A stretch of DNA of 64,000 nt from Linepithema humile (taxonomy: Eukaryota; Arthropoda; Insecta; Hymenoptera; Formicidae). This document shows, piece by piece, positions 1 through 13,500 of the stretch (its first letter is position 1; each line of letters begins with the position of its first letter). The stretch is taken from assembly GCF_040581485.1 (NCBI RefSeq), contig NC_090128.1:44298931-44362930 (forward strand). The letters run 5' to 3'. The position numbers and the translations under genes are program-made. The notes beneath the pieces were generated by a model, which was not told where the DNA came from, ran no database searches, and saw only the letters and a program-made list of their open reading frames with translations.

Positions 1-78
1 ATATATATATATATTATATGAAAATAAATATAAAAAATAATTCATTTATGTACTAGAAATAAAAATATAGTTACATAC

Positions 79-946
79 TTGATTTTTTTATATTATTTTG
101 TCCTGTTGCTGACATCTCGTTGTTATTTGCAATATCATTGTACCACTCAGTGTCATCAGCACTTACTACTTTAAAGAGCATTTGATTCCCATCCATAAAT
201 ACTTCTTCTCCAATAAAACACTTGTGCTTTGGAACCATGTCCAACGAATTAATGTTTTCTGAACAATGTTTGCAAGTAAGCCACTCTGTAATGAGATCAA
301 TAACAAAAATGCATTTATTTTACGTTTTTAAATATATCAAAAATATTATACGCTTCAAAGCAACTAGATATGATATTCTATAAATATAATATTCTAAATA
401 TATTTGTTAATACCAATTGTTCTTTCCATGTTGCTGGAATCTACTGCTAGTGAATGGTAGTTGGCGTGACTGGTACTCGGAAGTTCTTCGGATGGAATTT
501 TTACTCTCGTACTGGAATTTATCAAAATAAGTAAGTAAGGATTAATTAACGTAAAGAGAAAATTAAGATATCAATACGCACTAATCTACATCGTCTATTG
601 ATTTCCATAGAAATGTAATATTTTGGCACTTTGTTTTTTGTAAAATAAAATTGAATGCCTCGTTGTCAAAATCTGTGAACAATCAGATAATTAAATCATA
701 GAAAATGTTGCAACTTAAATTTTGTACAGCAGTTATACTTATACATACTCTTTAAACGCACATACGTGCTAATTTTTAAGTCAGTGATTTTAATAGGATT
801 ATCGTCATTTATCTTAAACCACATGTTGAATCTTCTTTGATCTTCATCTCCTGTAACAGAGGATATCATTGACAAATAATGAAATAATTTATTAATAAAT
901 CAGCTTTTAACTGATATTGATAATAAATTTTACTTTTTTCATCCAT
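79..946 (-). CDS. Unidentified protein with a C2HC-like cluster, partial (5' part)
   Basis: I do not recognise this gene. Five exons join in phase on the minus strand: 934-946 (ATG at 946), 749-850, 582-672, 414-511 and 79-285; the last ends at a GTATGT donor, so the gene runs past the left edge. The reading starts MDEKRDEDQRRF and gives about 170 residues. The only motif I see is CKHC followed about 14 residues later by HKC (near 220-275), which could bind one zinc ion. There is no signal peptide or membrane segment. The exon 3 donor (after 582) is GTGCGT, a weak site chosen because it is the one that keeps both neighbouring exons open in phase. The start lies 570 bp from the CABIN1 start on the other strand, so the two genes may share a promoter region. 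A chance chain of open segments is unlikely, because four junctions agree in phase, but the product is unknown. Confidence 0.6.
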
Positions 947-1515
947 CGCTGTTAAATGAACAAATAATGCCAAATAAAGTAGTGATATTTAACACAACAA
1001 ATTTAAAAAAATAAAAATTGGCAGATTTCACGAATTTTGTAAATATGTATGTGACAATGACATATTTTGTTGGTTTTATTACTATAGAGGTTATATCGCA
1101 AAGTGTATAAACATGATGCCACTACAAAAAACATGGTTTTTTTGTTTCATGGTTGGTACTCCTAGCGACACAACACTGCAAAACTCATCTTTTCGCCGTG
1201 TCGCGTAGTGTCATATCGTGTCGTTGTTGGAACGCTCGAAAGTGGACACTGTGTAACACAGTGCCGTCTGTGTACGTTGATGGAAAGCACCGTATATTTC
1301 AGTGATTCATACTACATAGTCCAACAATCCCTAGAAAACAAATTTTCTTATTGGTACGTAGAACGACAGATTCAAGTCAAAGCATCTTCAACAGATGTTG
1401 CTTATCTTGTCTGGTTCGATGGTTTAATGGCATGCAAATGGCATGGCATTCTGTGAAAAAAACCGGTTGATTTGTTGATGTTTTGTATGCAGGCATTGAT
1501 ATTGCACCAGGCAAA
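947..1515. promoter_or_regulatory. Divergent intergenic region between the unidentified gene and CABIN1
   Basis: This 570-bp spacer separates two genes transcribed away from each other. It has no supportable coding exon. The right part, about 1150-1300, contains several GTGTCG/GTGTCA-like words and is GC-richer than its surroundings, as expected of a TATA-less promoter. A TTTGTATGCAG acceptor just before 1494 suggests that the exon holding the CABIN1 start codon is preceded by a 5' untranslated exon in this spacer. An 82-codon open frame at 1208-1456 looks like untranslated leader. Confidence 0.45.
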
Positions 1516-4500
1516 ATGATTAAAATATCGGCACTCAACGAAGAGTCGAGCGAGGAAAGCGAGGAGGAGGATGTGCCTACGATCACAAAGGAAGCGCAGG
1601 TAATCGTCAGAAGTATTTATCTTTCTATCTTCGCGTAACCTATAAATATCTTCAAAAATTCGCGTAAATACATAAATTATCAATATATATATTCAGTTCT
1701 AGATCATATAAAAATGTGGTAATTATGCAGAATACCCACGTCACCTCCGATTTTGACCCAACTGGTCTCATTCGATGCGTTTTTTTTTTTTTAAAAAACT
1801 TTTTCCTTTCACTAAAATGTCGCTCTGTCCCAGGAGACGAGATATTAAGCGTCAAAGTTGACGACTTTTCAGGTTAGAAAACTTGTCACTTTGACGAATT
1901 ATAGCGATGTGAGCATACGCTGCGGTCAGGCGCGCATGCGATGTAACAGAATTGTGCGCGAAGTATAAAATATATTTCCGATAATCATTAATTGCAAGTC
2001 GCAAACCCATATAAAATAGTATAATTATGGATCTTGCTTTGCGTAGACACAGGGTATTCCGCCCCCCCTGCGGGGGGGCGGACCCCCTGTGTAAAATAAA
2101 AATAATAAAACTTTCGTGCGTATTCCAGAGCGACATAGATTGCTTAATGTATCAAACTAGCTTTAGCATTATATATTTTTGTGCAATCCAAACTAGCTAT
2201 GCTAAAGCTAGTTTGGATTGCACAAAAATATATAATGCTAAAGCTAGTTTGATACATTAAGCAATCTATGTCGCTCTGGAATACGCACGAAAGTTTTATT
2301 ATTTTTATTTTACACAGGGTATTCCGCCCCCCCTGCGGGGGGCGGAATACCCTGTGTCTACGCAAAGCAAGGTCCATAATTATACTGTTTTATATGGGTT
2401 TGCGACTTGCAATTTATGATTATCCGCGCACAATTCTGTTACAACGCATGCGCGCCTGACCGCAGCGTATGCTCACATCGCTATAATTCGTCAAAGTGAC
2501 AGGTTTTCTAACCTGAAAAGTCGTCAACTTTGACGCTTAATATCTCGTCCCCTGGGACAGAGCGACATTTTAGTAAAAGGAAAAAGTTTTTTTAAAAAAA
2601 AAAACGCATCGAATGAGACCAGTTAGGTCAAAATCGGAGGTGACGTGGCTATTCTGCATAATTACCAAAAATGTATATTGAAAATCATAAATTAATTTAC
2701 ATACACGCGAACATTAGATATTTAAAGTTATACTGTATATACGTTCTTTAACACTGGATAATTTTTTTCAGGAACAAATAGCATTAACGGAATACAACAA
2801 GGCCTTAGAATTATTGAAGGAGAATAAGCGAGAGGACGCATTGGTTACTTTTAAGAATCTTTTGGAGACTGAATTGTTGGACGAGGTAGAGAAGCCCCAA
2901 GTACCAGATGGCAGATCCAGACCAATGTTAACGTTGAAATATTCCTGCTTCAAAAACATTGGTGCCATTCAAGCAGCTTGTGAGAATTATGTGGACGCCA
3001 TCGAGAATTATTGGGAAGCTGCAAACTTGGATGATTCCGACGTAACGCTGTGGCATAGAATCGGTACATTAGCGATAAAGATTTCTAATTTAGAATTAGC
3101 TTGTTCGTCTTTCAAGCAAGGTCTAAAGTGTAATTCCAATCACTGGCCCTGTTTGGACAATTTAATAACTGCCTTATATGCCGTTCCTGATTATATGAAC
3201 TGTCTGTTATATATTTCCGTGGCATTGGAAAAGGATCCCAATTATGTCAAGGGACTTGCTTTTCGTGACAGGATATTCAAAGACATTCCATGCCTGGAAG
3301 AGTGTTACAAACTGTACAATAGTGATTGGCAATTAGATCCACCTTTAGATACCGAATATGATCATGTGTTAGGTGACAAGTTGTTAGCAGACGCAAAAGA
3401 GATTTCTGTAAAATGGGCGGAGGCTTGTAAAGCAGACTTTAAGCCAAAACCATTGCCAGAATTGACCTTAAGAATGCCTTTAACAAACTACACATGGCTG
3501 GCTCTTGGTGAAAGCCTAGTAGACATGCATAGGTATATAAGTGAAAACGATTTGAACTTTGTTAGTAGAATTGTATTATCGGTTCAAAAATTTGATGACA
3601 AGAATACAGTTGCGAACAATGAATGCGAAATCGAAGAAAGTAATGTTATGGAAATAGATGAACAGAATATGCAGGATTCAGCTCCGAATGTGGAAAACGA
3701 TATCAATAAATCTGTTAAACTTGAAGCAGAAGATTGTGAAATATCAGATGACAATCAGGCTTTTAACACAGCCTCCGATATCGCGATGGAAGTTGAAACT
3801 GAAGATGACAAAAAGTCATGTTCAACCGACGTGCAAATAATTGAGGATGAAGATCCATTAAGAATGTCTGACACAGATGGTTTACAGTGCGAAGAACAAA
3901 GTGAGACAAAGAACATGGATTCGGAGGAACATATGCAATCTGAAACAGACGCGAATGCTGACAAATTGGAGAGTGACAAAGTCACAGACGATGTTTACAG
4001 CATGGATAACGGAGCGCCCAACGAGAAATCCAGCGACAAGGAAAGTGATAAATCGAGTGACAAAGTTTCGGAAAAAGGTGCCGAGAAAGCGAACGATGCA
4101 ACGAATAAAACAGACGATAAAACTCACTCCGAGAAAACCGACGGAAAGGAAGAAGGACAGAAGGTGAAGAAGAGGCGCAGAAGCGCGTTGTGTTTCTTGC
4201 AACAATGGGCTTGGAGTTGCAGTAGCATGAGACGATCCGCCAGAGTCAGAGGTTCGAATAGAAGGGAGGCAGAAAGGGACGATGTTCAGTTAGAGGAAAC
4301 ACTTAAAAGACTGTTTCCTAGTAGTTTGTTGTAAGTATATGAAATAATGATATATTTTAGTTTGAAAATGTAAAATATAATTTTTCTAAACAGATCCGAT
4401 ACAGTAAGATTGACTAAAGATGACGCGACTCGCAATCCGGATGATTCTATGGACACTATGGATATGTATCAGTTATTTGCAAACCAGGAGAGAAATCGTA

Positions 4501-7500
4501 ATACGGAAGCCTTCAAGAGCTCGGAAAGTTCCAAATCACCAAGCCCTGACTCGAGGTATTTGTCAAGAATTCAATCTTTAGTAAGAATATGAGAAATGTT
4601 ATTAATCTAATATTTGCAACAAAAGACAGCAGAAATACTTTGAGACAGAAGCAGAAAATACTGATGTGGATGCATTTATAAATGAGCATAGCGGCAAAAG
4701 TAATTTAATGATAATTCTCGCTAAATTTGCGGAATTTCTATGCACTAAATGGAATCAGGAATGGCCAAAGGGAATGTCAGATGTTTATGTACAAGCGTAC
4801 ATTTTTATGAGGTGAGTGTGAATAAAAATTATTCATTGTGCTGTTGCGAGCAGATTTTACAGTTACAACTTTTCGTCAGGCAACATATTCCACATTTGTC
4901 ACCGCTTGATGAGGACGTTAGTGACAAAACTCTAAAGTTAGATACCGAAATGACATTGTTATTCGGGGAGCTTCACACAGATAAATGGTTAGACAATAAA
5001 TCTGACACTTTATCAAGTTCAACGTAAGCGTCTAGTAATCTTTCTTTTATTAACTTTACATTGTTGGTAGAAAAAACTTGTATAAAACTGATGTTGCAGG
5101 TTAGATAAACTTGGTACTGGGATGCCAGCAGAGGAATTAGGACACATAATATTCACAAGTGTTAGACAGGATCTTCTACACGAGGAAAATTTATATACTT
5201 TACTAAGAATTTTGTGGCTCAAAGCTAATATCTTTTTGTGTCAAGGTGATATAGATGTAGTAATAGAGACGCTAGAACTGGTAAGAAATTTTTGTTCAAC
5301 TTTGAGCGCGGAAGCACTCGACATTGTTATGAACTGTAGATATAAATTTTCAGTTGTTGCATCGTCTGCAAGAAATGGAGAGCAGAAGCTTAAATCCATG
5401 CATCACACTTTTAAATTGTAACAATAATTCTCAAATTAGTGCCAAACTTGTAAAGAGAAAACTTACATCAATTCAAAGGTATTTTCAATATTATTATATC
5501 ATATTTTGTGTATTGAAGTAAATATTCCAACGATAATACAATTTGTAATTACACGTCAATACAGGGGTCAAAAATTAGGCGAAATCCAACATTTGTACGA
5601 CGAGAAGAAATATATGGAACTGTCTTGCATTCTACAGGACACTTTCAAGTTCGCCAAGCAGAGGCACAAATTGTTGGTAACCAATGAAAACATCGTTGAC
5701 AGAGTTCGACAATTAGTCATGCTACTCGACAGCTTATGGCAGCTTCAACAATACGAGGTAACACTTGTCGCTAATATTTTGATGACAAATGTATAGCATA
5801 TTGTGCATTGGGAAACGCTAGACTTTCAAGAGGATTCTAAACTCTTAGGAATGTTACGTCTGGGCAGAAGCTTGTCTCAACGAGTCCTGGCAAAATTACT
5901 TGAGCTGCTCTGATGAAGCGGAACAGAAGAAATGGACGAGTTCGACGGTAACGGCACTTGAAAAATTGGAAGCTTGTACAATCCAAGTCAGCGTATTTGT
6001 CGGTAAGATCACGTCGCAAAACAAGTAAAAAAAAAGAGACTCGCGGTGTGACATCGCCCTCTTTACCTTCTTAATTCCCAGTGAAATATCTGCCGGAGTC
6101 TCGTCTGACGAGGTTGGTGCAAAATTTAGTTCACATCGTTTGCCATCAATTGGACGTACCGGAGAACGCTGTGGAGATGCCTCTGGAGACCGTTCTACCC
6201 TGGATCCTGCTGCACTACATTCTACAATAGTAAGTTTGCGGTAAAAAAAATATACATTGTTACCATGCAATCACAATGCGAAATCGATTTGTCAACAGCG
6301 AGGAGGACAAGGAGAGAGCAAAGGCTGAATCCTATAAGAATAAATTGCACAGCTCTCATCACTCCGAATCGGATGATGAGGACGACGGCATTCCACCGTC
6401 CATCATGATTCTGTTCACTGCCCATGAATTCATCGGTCGACACTCGTGGTGCTGCTTCAACGAAGCGAAGCTCCTGTTCTTCATCATGAATCTTATTATA
6501 CCGCAACTCGAGACGCCGCAGTACGCGTCTATCAAGAATAGACTGACGAAATATCTGGAACAGATATTCTTCTGCCTTTATGGTCATCCGAACAAGGTGA
6601 GCACAAAGCGGAAGTATCTGCAGGATCACGGAGTACCACAGATGGAATTAACCTGGGAGGGCGCGCAGCTGCTGTTCGACTTTTACAAGCCGAAGCAACT
6701 GCCCAACTTTCAGTCGCCTAGAATTCTTTCCATCAGCATGGACACGGAGATGCTGTTCAAGAGGGTGATCAGATTGGTTCCGCAGGAGAGTGATCCGAAT
6801 CAGATAGTAGACGAAATGACGGCGTACATACTCGGCACGAAAGAAAAAATGCCGAGCGTGACGAAAGCCTTGCCGCATGCGACATGTACTATTTACTATT
6901 TAATGGGTGACTTTTATTTCAAGAACAACAAGTGGGAACAGGCCAGTCGGTATTATCTACTAGACTTGTGCTTATATCCAAGGGGTCTGAATTCCTGGGC
7001 AGGTCTAGCCATGGCGACAGGCAGCATAATAGAGAATTGGTTGAACAGCTACAGACCTATGTAAGTATCAGTTTCTTAATTTCGCTTCCGAGATGCCTTT
7101 CTGAATCGTCTGTGTATTTATTTCTCTCTCCCGTTTCGATATTTAGAGGAAAAGATAAGTTTCTGAACAAGGCAAAAACGGCGCAATCGAGTTATCAGCA
7201 CGCCATTGAGCTGGCGCCTGGCCATTCCGTAATTTGGACCGAGTATGGGAATTTTGTTTATATGGTTCATTCGTTTTGTTCGCGATTGCTCAAGCAAGAA
7301 ACCGACACATTGAGCATGGAGAGATTTGAAATTCTAGAAACCAGAAAGGAGGAGATGCTGGAAATTGCGGATCAGTGCTTCGAATCTGCAAATCGGATAT
7401 GTCAGACTATCGAGGAACCAACTATACAGCACGATGAGAGATGGCTCTATCAATATATGCTGGGTAAAGTTGCGGAGAAAAAGAATCAAGATCCTCCTGT

Positions 7501-10500
7501 GTTCTTGGAACATTACGCAAAGGTCAATTATTTGTCTACATATATTTTTTTCTTTTACGCACGCATACGCGAGCGTATGTATGCACACGTGATATAAATT
7601 GTATAATACAACAGTATCGCTATTGAATTTCAGGCTAGTGAATTGTTATATGAGAATAACGCTCAATATCCACGTAGAATAAGCCACAAAAGTCCACAGA
7701 ATTTATCTATAGAGGCGCTAGAGGTTCATTATCGCATTCATGCGAGTATACTGAAATATTTGGAGCAGCATGAAGGAAAGCCGCTGAAGAAGTCATTGGG
7801 TCAGTTGTTTCTTTGGCATTTGAAAAATTGCTCGGAGGGGCCCTTCATGAAGTATCAGTCTAAACTCAACGAGAAGAAAAAGGAAGAGAACGCCGACGTT
7901 GAGAAGAGTACGTGGAAGGAATCCGACAGTGCAGCCGATACGAATAAGAATACAGTAGCAGTATGTCAACGCTCAAATAGTATCGAAGAGATAGAAATTG
8001 TAGATAGATCGAATAAAACTTCAGATATTAAGTTTACAGAGCCAGGAAAGTCCGAAAATCGCAAGAGACTTCCTGACGAACTGTCGAGCGACAATACAAA
8101 GAGAATAAAATTGAGTAGCGTTTCGCACTTGCAATTAATGCAGGATGTCGTAGCTTTAATAGACGATTTAATCACTAAAGTTTGCGATATGGTGTCGCAA
8201 AAGGAGAAAACGAGCGGCGATGAGGTACTCATCACTCTGTCTAGTGATGAGAGTAACGAGCCGAGATTGCAGAAAAAGAAGATAGAAAATAAGAGTGCTG
8301 ACAAAGCCAAGCCGTTGACAAAAACAGAGGAGAACAAGAAAGGCTCAGTAAATATAACGACAATTGATCCCGAACGAAAGTCTGACAATGTACAAGATTT
8401 AATGGATGCTCTCATGAAACAGGCAATGGAGATTAGCCAGGAAACACAGCAGTCTTCGGCGGATGACGAGGACACCAGAAGATTCGATGGCAAATGGCTG
8501 CAGAACGAAGACTTACAACCTACTGTACGTTTATCCGATCTTTTCTTTTCCTTCTCTGCGTATGCTTTCAGATAACCCAAGCAACGTGATTATTTTAAGT
8601 TGCAGGAAAAAAATTGTAAAGACAAGATACCGGAGAAGAAAAAGACACAAACTAACGCAAATGAAGAAGCGACTCTGAGTAGAAGAGGCTCTCAGGAAAG
8701 CACCACGACTACGCAAACCACAACTACGACCACGGAGACGAACAATTCTAGTTCTAGTAGTAGCGAGGATTCTACCAGTAGCGACGACAGCTCCGACACT
8801 GACAGCACCAGTGATAGCGACAGCGAATCCGTGGACAGCGACGCCGATAAGAAGAAAAAGGATACCGACAATATAAAAAGCGGTAAATTATAGGATTGCT
8901 TTTTATTTTCATTGACAATATGAAAAATTACTTCTATTATTGTTTGCGTACACAATGTTTCAATAAAGTGCAATGAAAAGGTTATCGCGCGTCTTGCGTT
9001 TGACATTTACATTTTAAAATTCCAGAAGAACAGATGCCGGAGGAAGAAGTGGCCACGTTAATCGCGTATTGCTTAGCTGGTTTGGAACAGTGTGTATTGA
9101 GATTTACAGAGCATCACAAGTCCTTTTACAGACTTTCACACTTCTTCTTTAATAACAAGAAGGCAAAGGATACCGCGAAGTGCAAGAATCTCTTATTAGG
9201 GACGTACACTTGTCAATTCTACCCTGGACAAACTTTTCAAGGACTTTTCGCTGAGAGGAGGAGCACCAACTTTTTTAATGTGAGTGTTTTTATAATTGTA
9301 TATGCGTAGAATAATAGATGTATATTCAATATGACGCAAGATTAAAAATTAAGAATAATACAACAATAATTTCACAATTTGATTTAAGTAACAAGTAATT
9401 ATTAAGATAAGTATTCAAGTATTAAGTTTTTAAACGCAGTCACGTTGTAATTTTTCACAACTTTTGCATTATGTTTCTTCGTGGAATCTATCTCAACCGC
9501 ACCTCTTCTGTCACCCATAATTATCGGCTTCAAATTGGTTTCAATCGATTCCGTTGTTATTTCCGGTTGTAGCGCAATTGCCATGGCTATGCCGTCTGAT
9601 GGTTCCCAATATTCTGCCTTTTCTACACCTAGTTTTTCAGCTTGATACAAAAAGCTTGCGATAGATTGATTCAAACTAGCGAAGAGATCTCTATATTCCT
9701 CCTGTTCAAATAATATACAGAGTTATAGAGATATTATTCAGCGATCGATATAACTTATATGCTTTTAGATATTGCAAAATATTACCTTTGAAATAGAGAC
9801 ACTGTGCACTGCTTCTTTTGGAATTACAAGGCTGGGTTTATTAGTATCATTGAACGCAATCAAATTACCTTCTGGATCTTGTTTAAAATTGAATTCCGAG
9901 TCCAAATTAATACTTGCTCCCATTATTACATGTTGTTTTACAAAATACAGGAAACGGGATTCCAACATAATTGCCCTGGCAACATTTGTCAGAGGTCCAA
10001 GACTGACTATAACTATTTCATCTGAAAACAAAATATTACAACATATATATATGAAAAAGTTAATATTACGGACAGTTTTTTTAAAATATGAGCGATTGTA
10101 CCTGGATATTGCTTCACTAAATCTACAAGTAACGCGGAAGCATTCTGTGTTGTATTCAGCTTTGCAGTTATGTTTCGAGAAAAATCAAAATCTCCAAATC
10201 CATTAGTACCGTAATAATCGCTAGGTTCATAATTATTTATTAATGGTTTGTCAGATCCTCTGTAGACAGGTATCTATCAAATTTTACAAAATTTTTATTA
10301 TTACATACAATAAAATTTCTTTGAAATGTTGTAAATTGTAAAAGTCTAGACATGTATCGAAAGCATTTGATTGTTAAGTACTTACGTCGCTTCTATTGGC
10401 AATCGTCAAAGTTTTTAACACATTTTGTATCACATTTTCGACATATGTGTTACCATACGTGCAAGTTATAGCTAAAACTTCGATGTCGTGAGTCTTAGCT

Positions 10501-13500
10501 TCACGCATGAGAGCCAACATTATTGCTAAAGCATCATCCCCTCCGGCATCTGTATCTATTATCATCTTTGTCGGCGCAGTATTGCAGTGCCTTTTTATGA
10601 TTTAAAAAAACTTTTAATGTTAATTATTCTATTGTGTATTTAAATATTTTATTATGTCCAAAATATCGACGTAATACTTTAATTTATTTCAACAATATAA
10701 AGTATATGATATTTTTGTTCAATCAATTAGATTATAAGATGATAAAGATAAATAATTGTTTAATTCTTACCTGGTGACAAGAGAGCATAAATACAGTAAT
10801 ATTATAATTATATATATGCTATAAATTACAGCCATTTTTCTTGATTATTTGATCTGTAATTACGATACATGAAATTAATATGATATATTAAACAGATTTT
10901 AAAGTAAACGTTTCTATGGATGATTAAGAATAATTTGATGTCCTTGAAATGTCATATTCTTGAGCGGTTTTTAAGACGATTTTTCTTTTTGCAAAATTTT
11001 GTCTGAAAACTAAGGTTTTTGAGTTATAATTTGAATTATTGAATAGTGTTCCTAATTAACTATTTTATAACTCAAACTAATCTTTGGATAAAATTTTGCT
11101 GAAGAAAAAATTGCTTAAGAATATGACATTTCAAAAATATCGAGTTATTTTGAAGCACCCTGTATAATATTTTGTGATTTGTAGGGAGTGTGGCATATAC
11201 CCGTCAACGAAATTGATAGACCTGGAAGCTTTGCATCACACATGTCGAAATGCGTGACGTTGCTTATGCAAGTATTAAAGGAAAGTAACGATAGTCGAAT
11301 GTTGATGCAATTATGCATACAGCTCGGGAAAATTCCGGATTCTGACAAGTAAGTTTAATCGAGTAATTAAATTTTTTTTAAATATATCCAAGTTCCATTT
11401 ATTATTATTTTGCTGAGCTGAGCAAAGAGGAAAATGCGGTGGAAAAGGGTAGATAATATTAACATTATCTTCTTTTTGCATCTAGGAAATACTTACGTGA
11501 TTCCGAGAGAGAACAATTATCTCGGCAGGCTCTGACGCTTTGTCAACAGTCGCTAAGGAGTCGAGTGCAGACGATAGGCTCAACAAGCACAATAGATAGT
11601 GTCACTCTAATCAGAACTGATACTAGAACACAAGTATTGCTTGATGTGTACGAAACATATCAGCTTGTTCAAAAACATTTTCAGGGTAAAGAATCAACTG
11701 TACAAATATTTGCAACCTTGCTAACAGATACATACAAAATGTATACGGGGAATAAAGTGAGTATATTTAATCTCTTTGTAATTTTTTTTATTACTCATGC
11801 GATTATGGAAATTATTTCCGTCTGTGTAATTTGCACTTTGCATATAATTGAATAGAAATATTCATTATCATGTTGTGCACATTTTATATTTAGTTTATTA
11901 CCTGATCTTATCTTCGCACGATAACAATAAATTGTATTTGCCAATATGTTCACTCATTGATGAACAAATGTTGAGTACTACTATTTATTAAGGAGTATTC
12001 AAAGAGTGAATGAAAGAGCACTTTTAACGCTGAAAATGCATATTTATTACGATAATCTTATCACATCGTGTCATTCAAATAAAACCTCTTTTGAAAGAAC
12101 GACAAGAAAAAAAACAACTAAATAATTATGAATTATTTTTCACTCTTGTGCAATTGAAGAACTTATTTTTAAAATAATAATTATAAATAACATAAATTTG
12201 AAATAATTTGGACTTGCGGAAAGCTCTGTAACATATAAATTGTATATATTGTTTGAATCGAGATTATATTTTTTACAAAGCTTTTTTATAGTAATTATTT
12301 TGCATGTTTTGAATAATAATTTTAGACGATTTAAAAAGTTTTTTAATTGTTAAATTGCAATTGCGATAATTCCAATACTATATTTTCGCTCTTGCTACGT
12401 TTTAGAATTTGGAGGGAAATATTTTGGAGATCGCTATTAAATATTGCCAACGTCAAATACAAGCAAATAAAATCGCATCGATTAACAACAGCAATAGCTC
12501 TCACGTGCTACCTTCAACCACCACTGCTATTCCGGTAAATAAACACAGTGTATTATCAACACCGCTGCTGTACTATCATTATCTAATTGAAAACAATTTT
12601 ATCGCAGGCGCCAACGTCTCAAGTACCGGCGAGCACAACGTCTCTGCAAATGTCTCTGCAGAATCGCAAACCACACAGAAACCTAACGACCACTGGACGT
12701 CCGAGAGGACGTCCACCTAACGTCAACAAATACCTGCAGCACGCCATGCAGCAGAGTAGCAATGTAATGAATCAATTCAGTTCCAAGAATAACTTGGCCA
12801 ATTACATGGGTGCGTCCGGACCAAATCGTTCTTTGATGAATCCTTACTTCATGAACCCTCTGGTCGATGCAAACATGTTGTCGGCTCTACTTGCCAGCGG
12901 ACTCGGTAGCAATATGATGGATCCTTTGTCGGCTATGAGCTACTTCAATCAAGTAGGAAGCTATCAGGACATCCTTCGGCAGTATCAGAGTAATCTATCG
13001 TCGTTGACCAATCCAGCTAGCTTAAATAGCAATCCTTGCACCACTATAACTGGCATCAGCCAGGCCTCGACAATGAGTACATCCAGCTCAAATATTAACA
13101 CCCCGACAAGCACTATCGGTAACTTGAGCAATTTAGGAAAAGGATCTTTGGACCCTATGACAATGTCGGTGCAACAGTTGCTGAGCTTGAGCAATTCGAC
13201 AGCGTCAACCTCACGACCTGCTGCACCCATGTATCACCAAGCGGCAACTAAGACCAGCACAACCATGTCGATGACGAAAGATCGACCCAATATATCGATA
13301 ACGCCAGTGAGCAGTTCGTTGAGCGGTCAGCAGCAGCCGCCTCATCACAAGACGAAACCCAGCAGTAAGCAGCCGAGCGCGCAGACTGATCCGGCGTTAC
13401 CCGTTCACATTCCGAAGTCGCTTCAAATATCACCGACGAAGTCGGTGTTACACGCGCCCACGAACGCGGCGGCGGCGGCAGCGGCGGCGGCGGCGGCGCA

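Noticed and set aside
1852..2459. Several open frames of 63-94 codons, in mirror pairs, at the CABIN1 intron 1 element
   Set aside because: They are the same sequence read from both arms of the palindrome; no family motif and no codon bias. Not genes.
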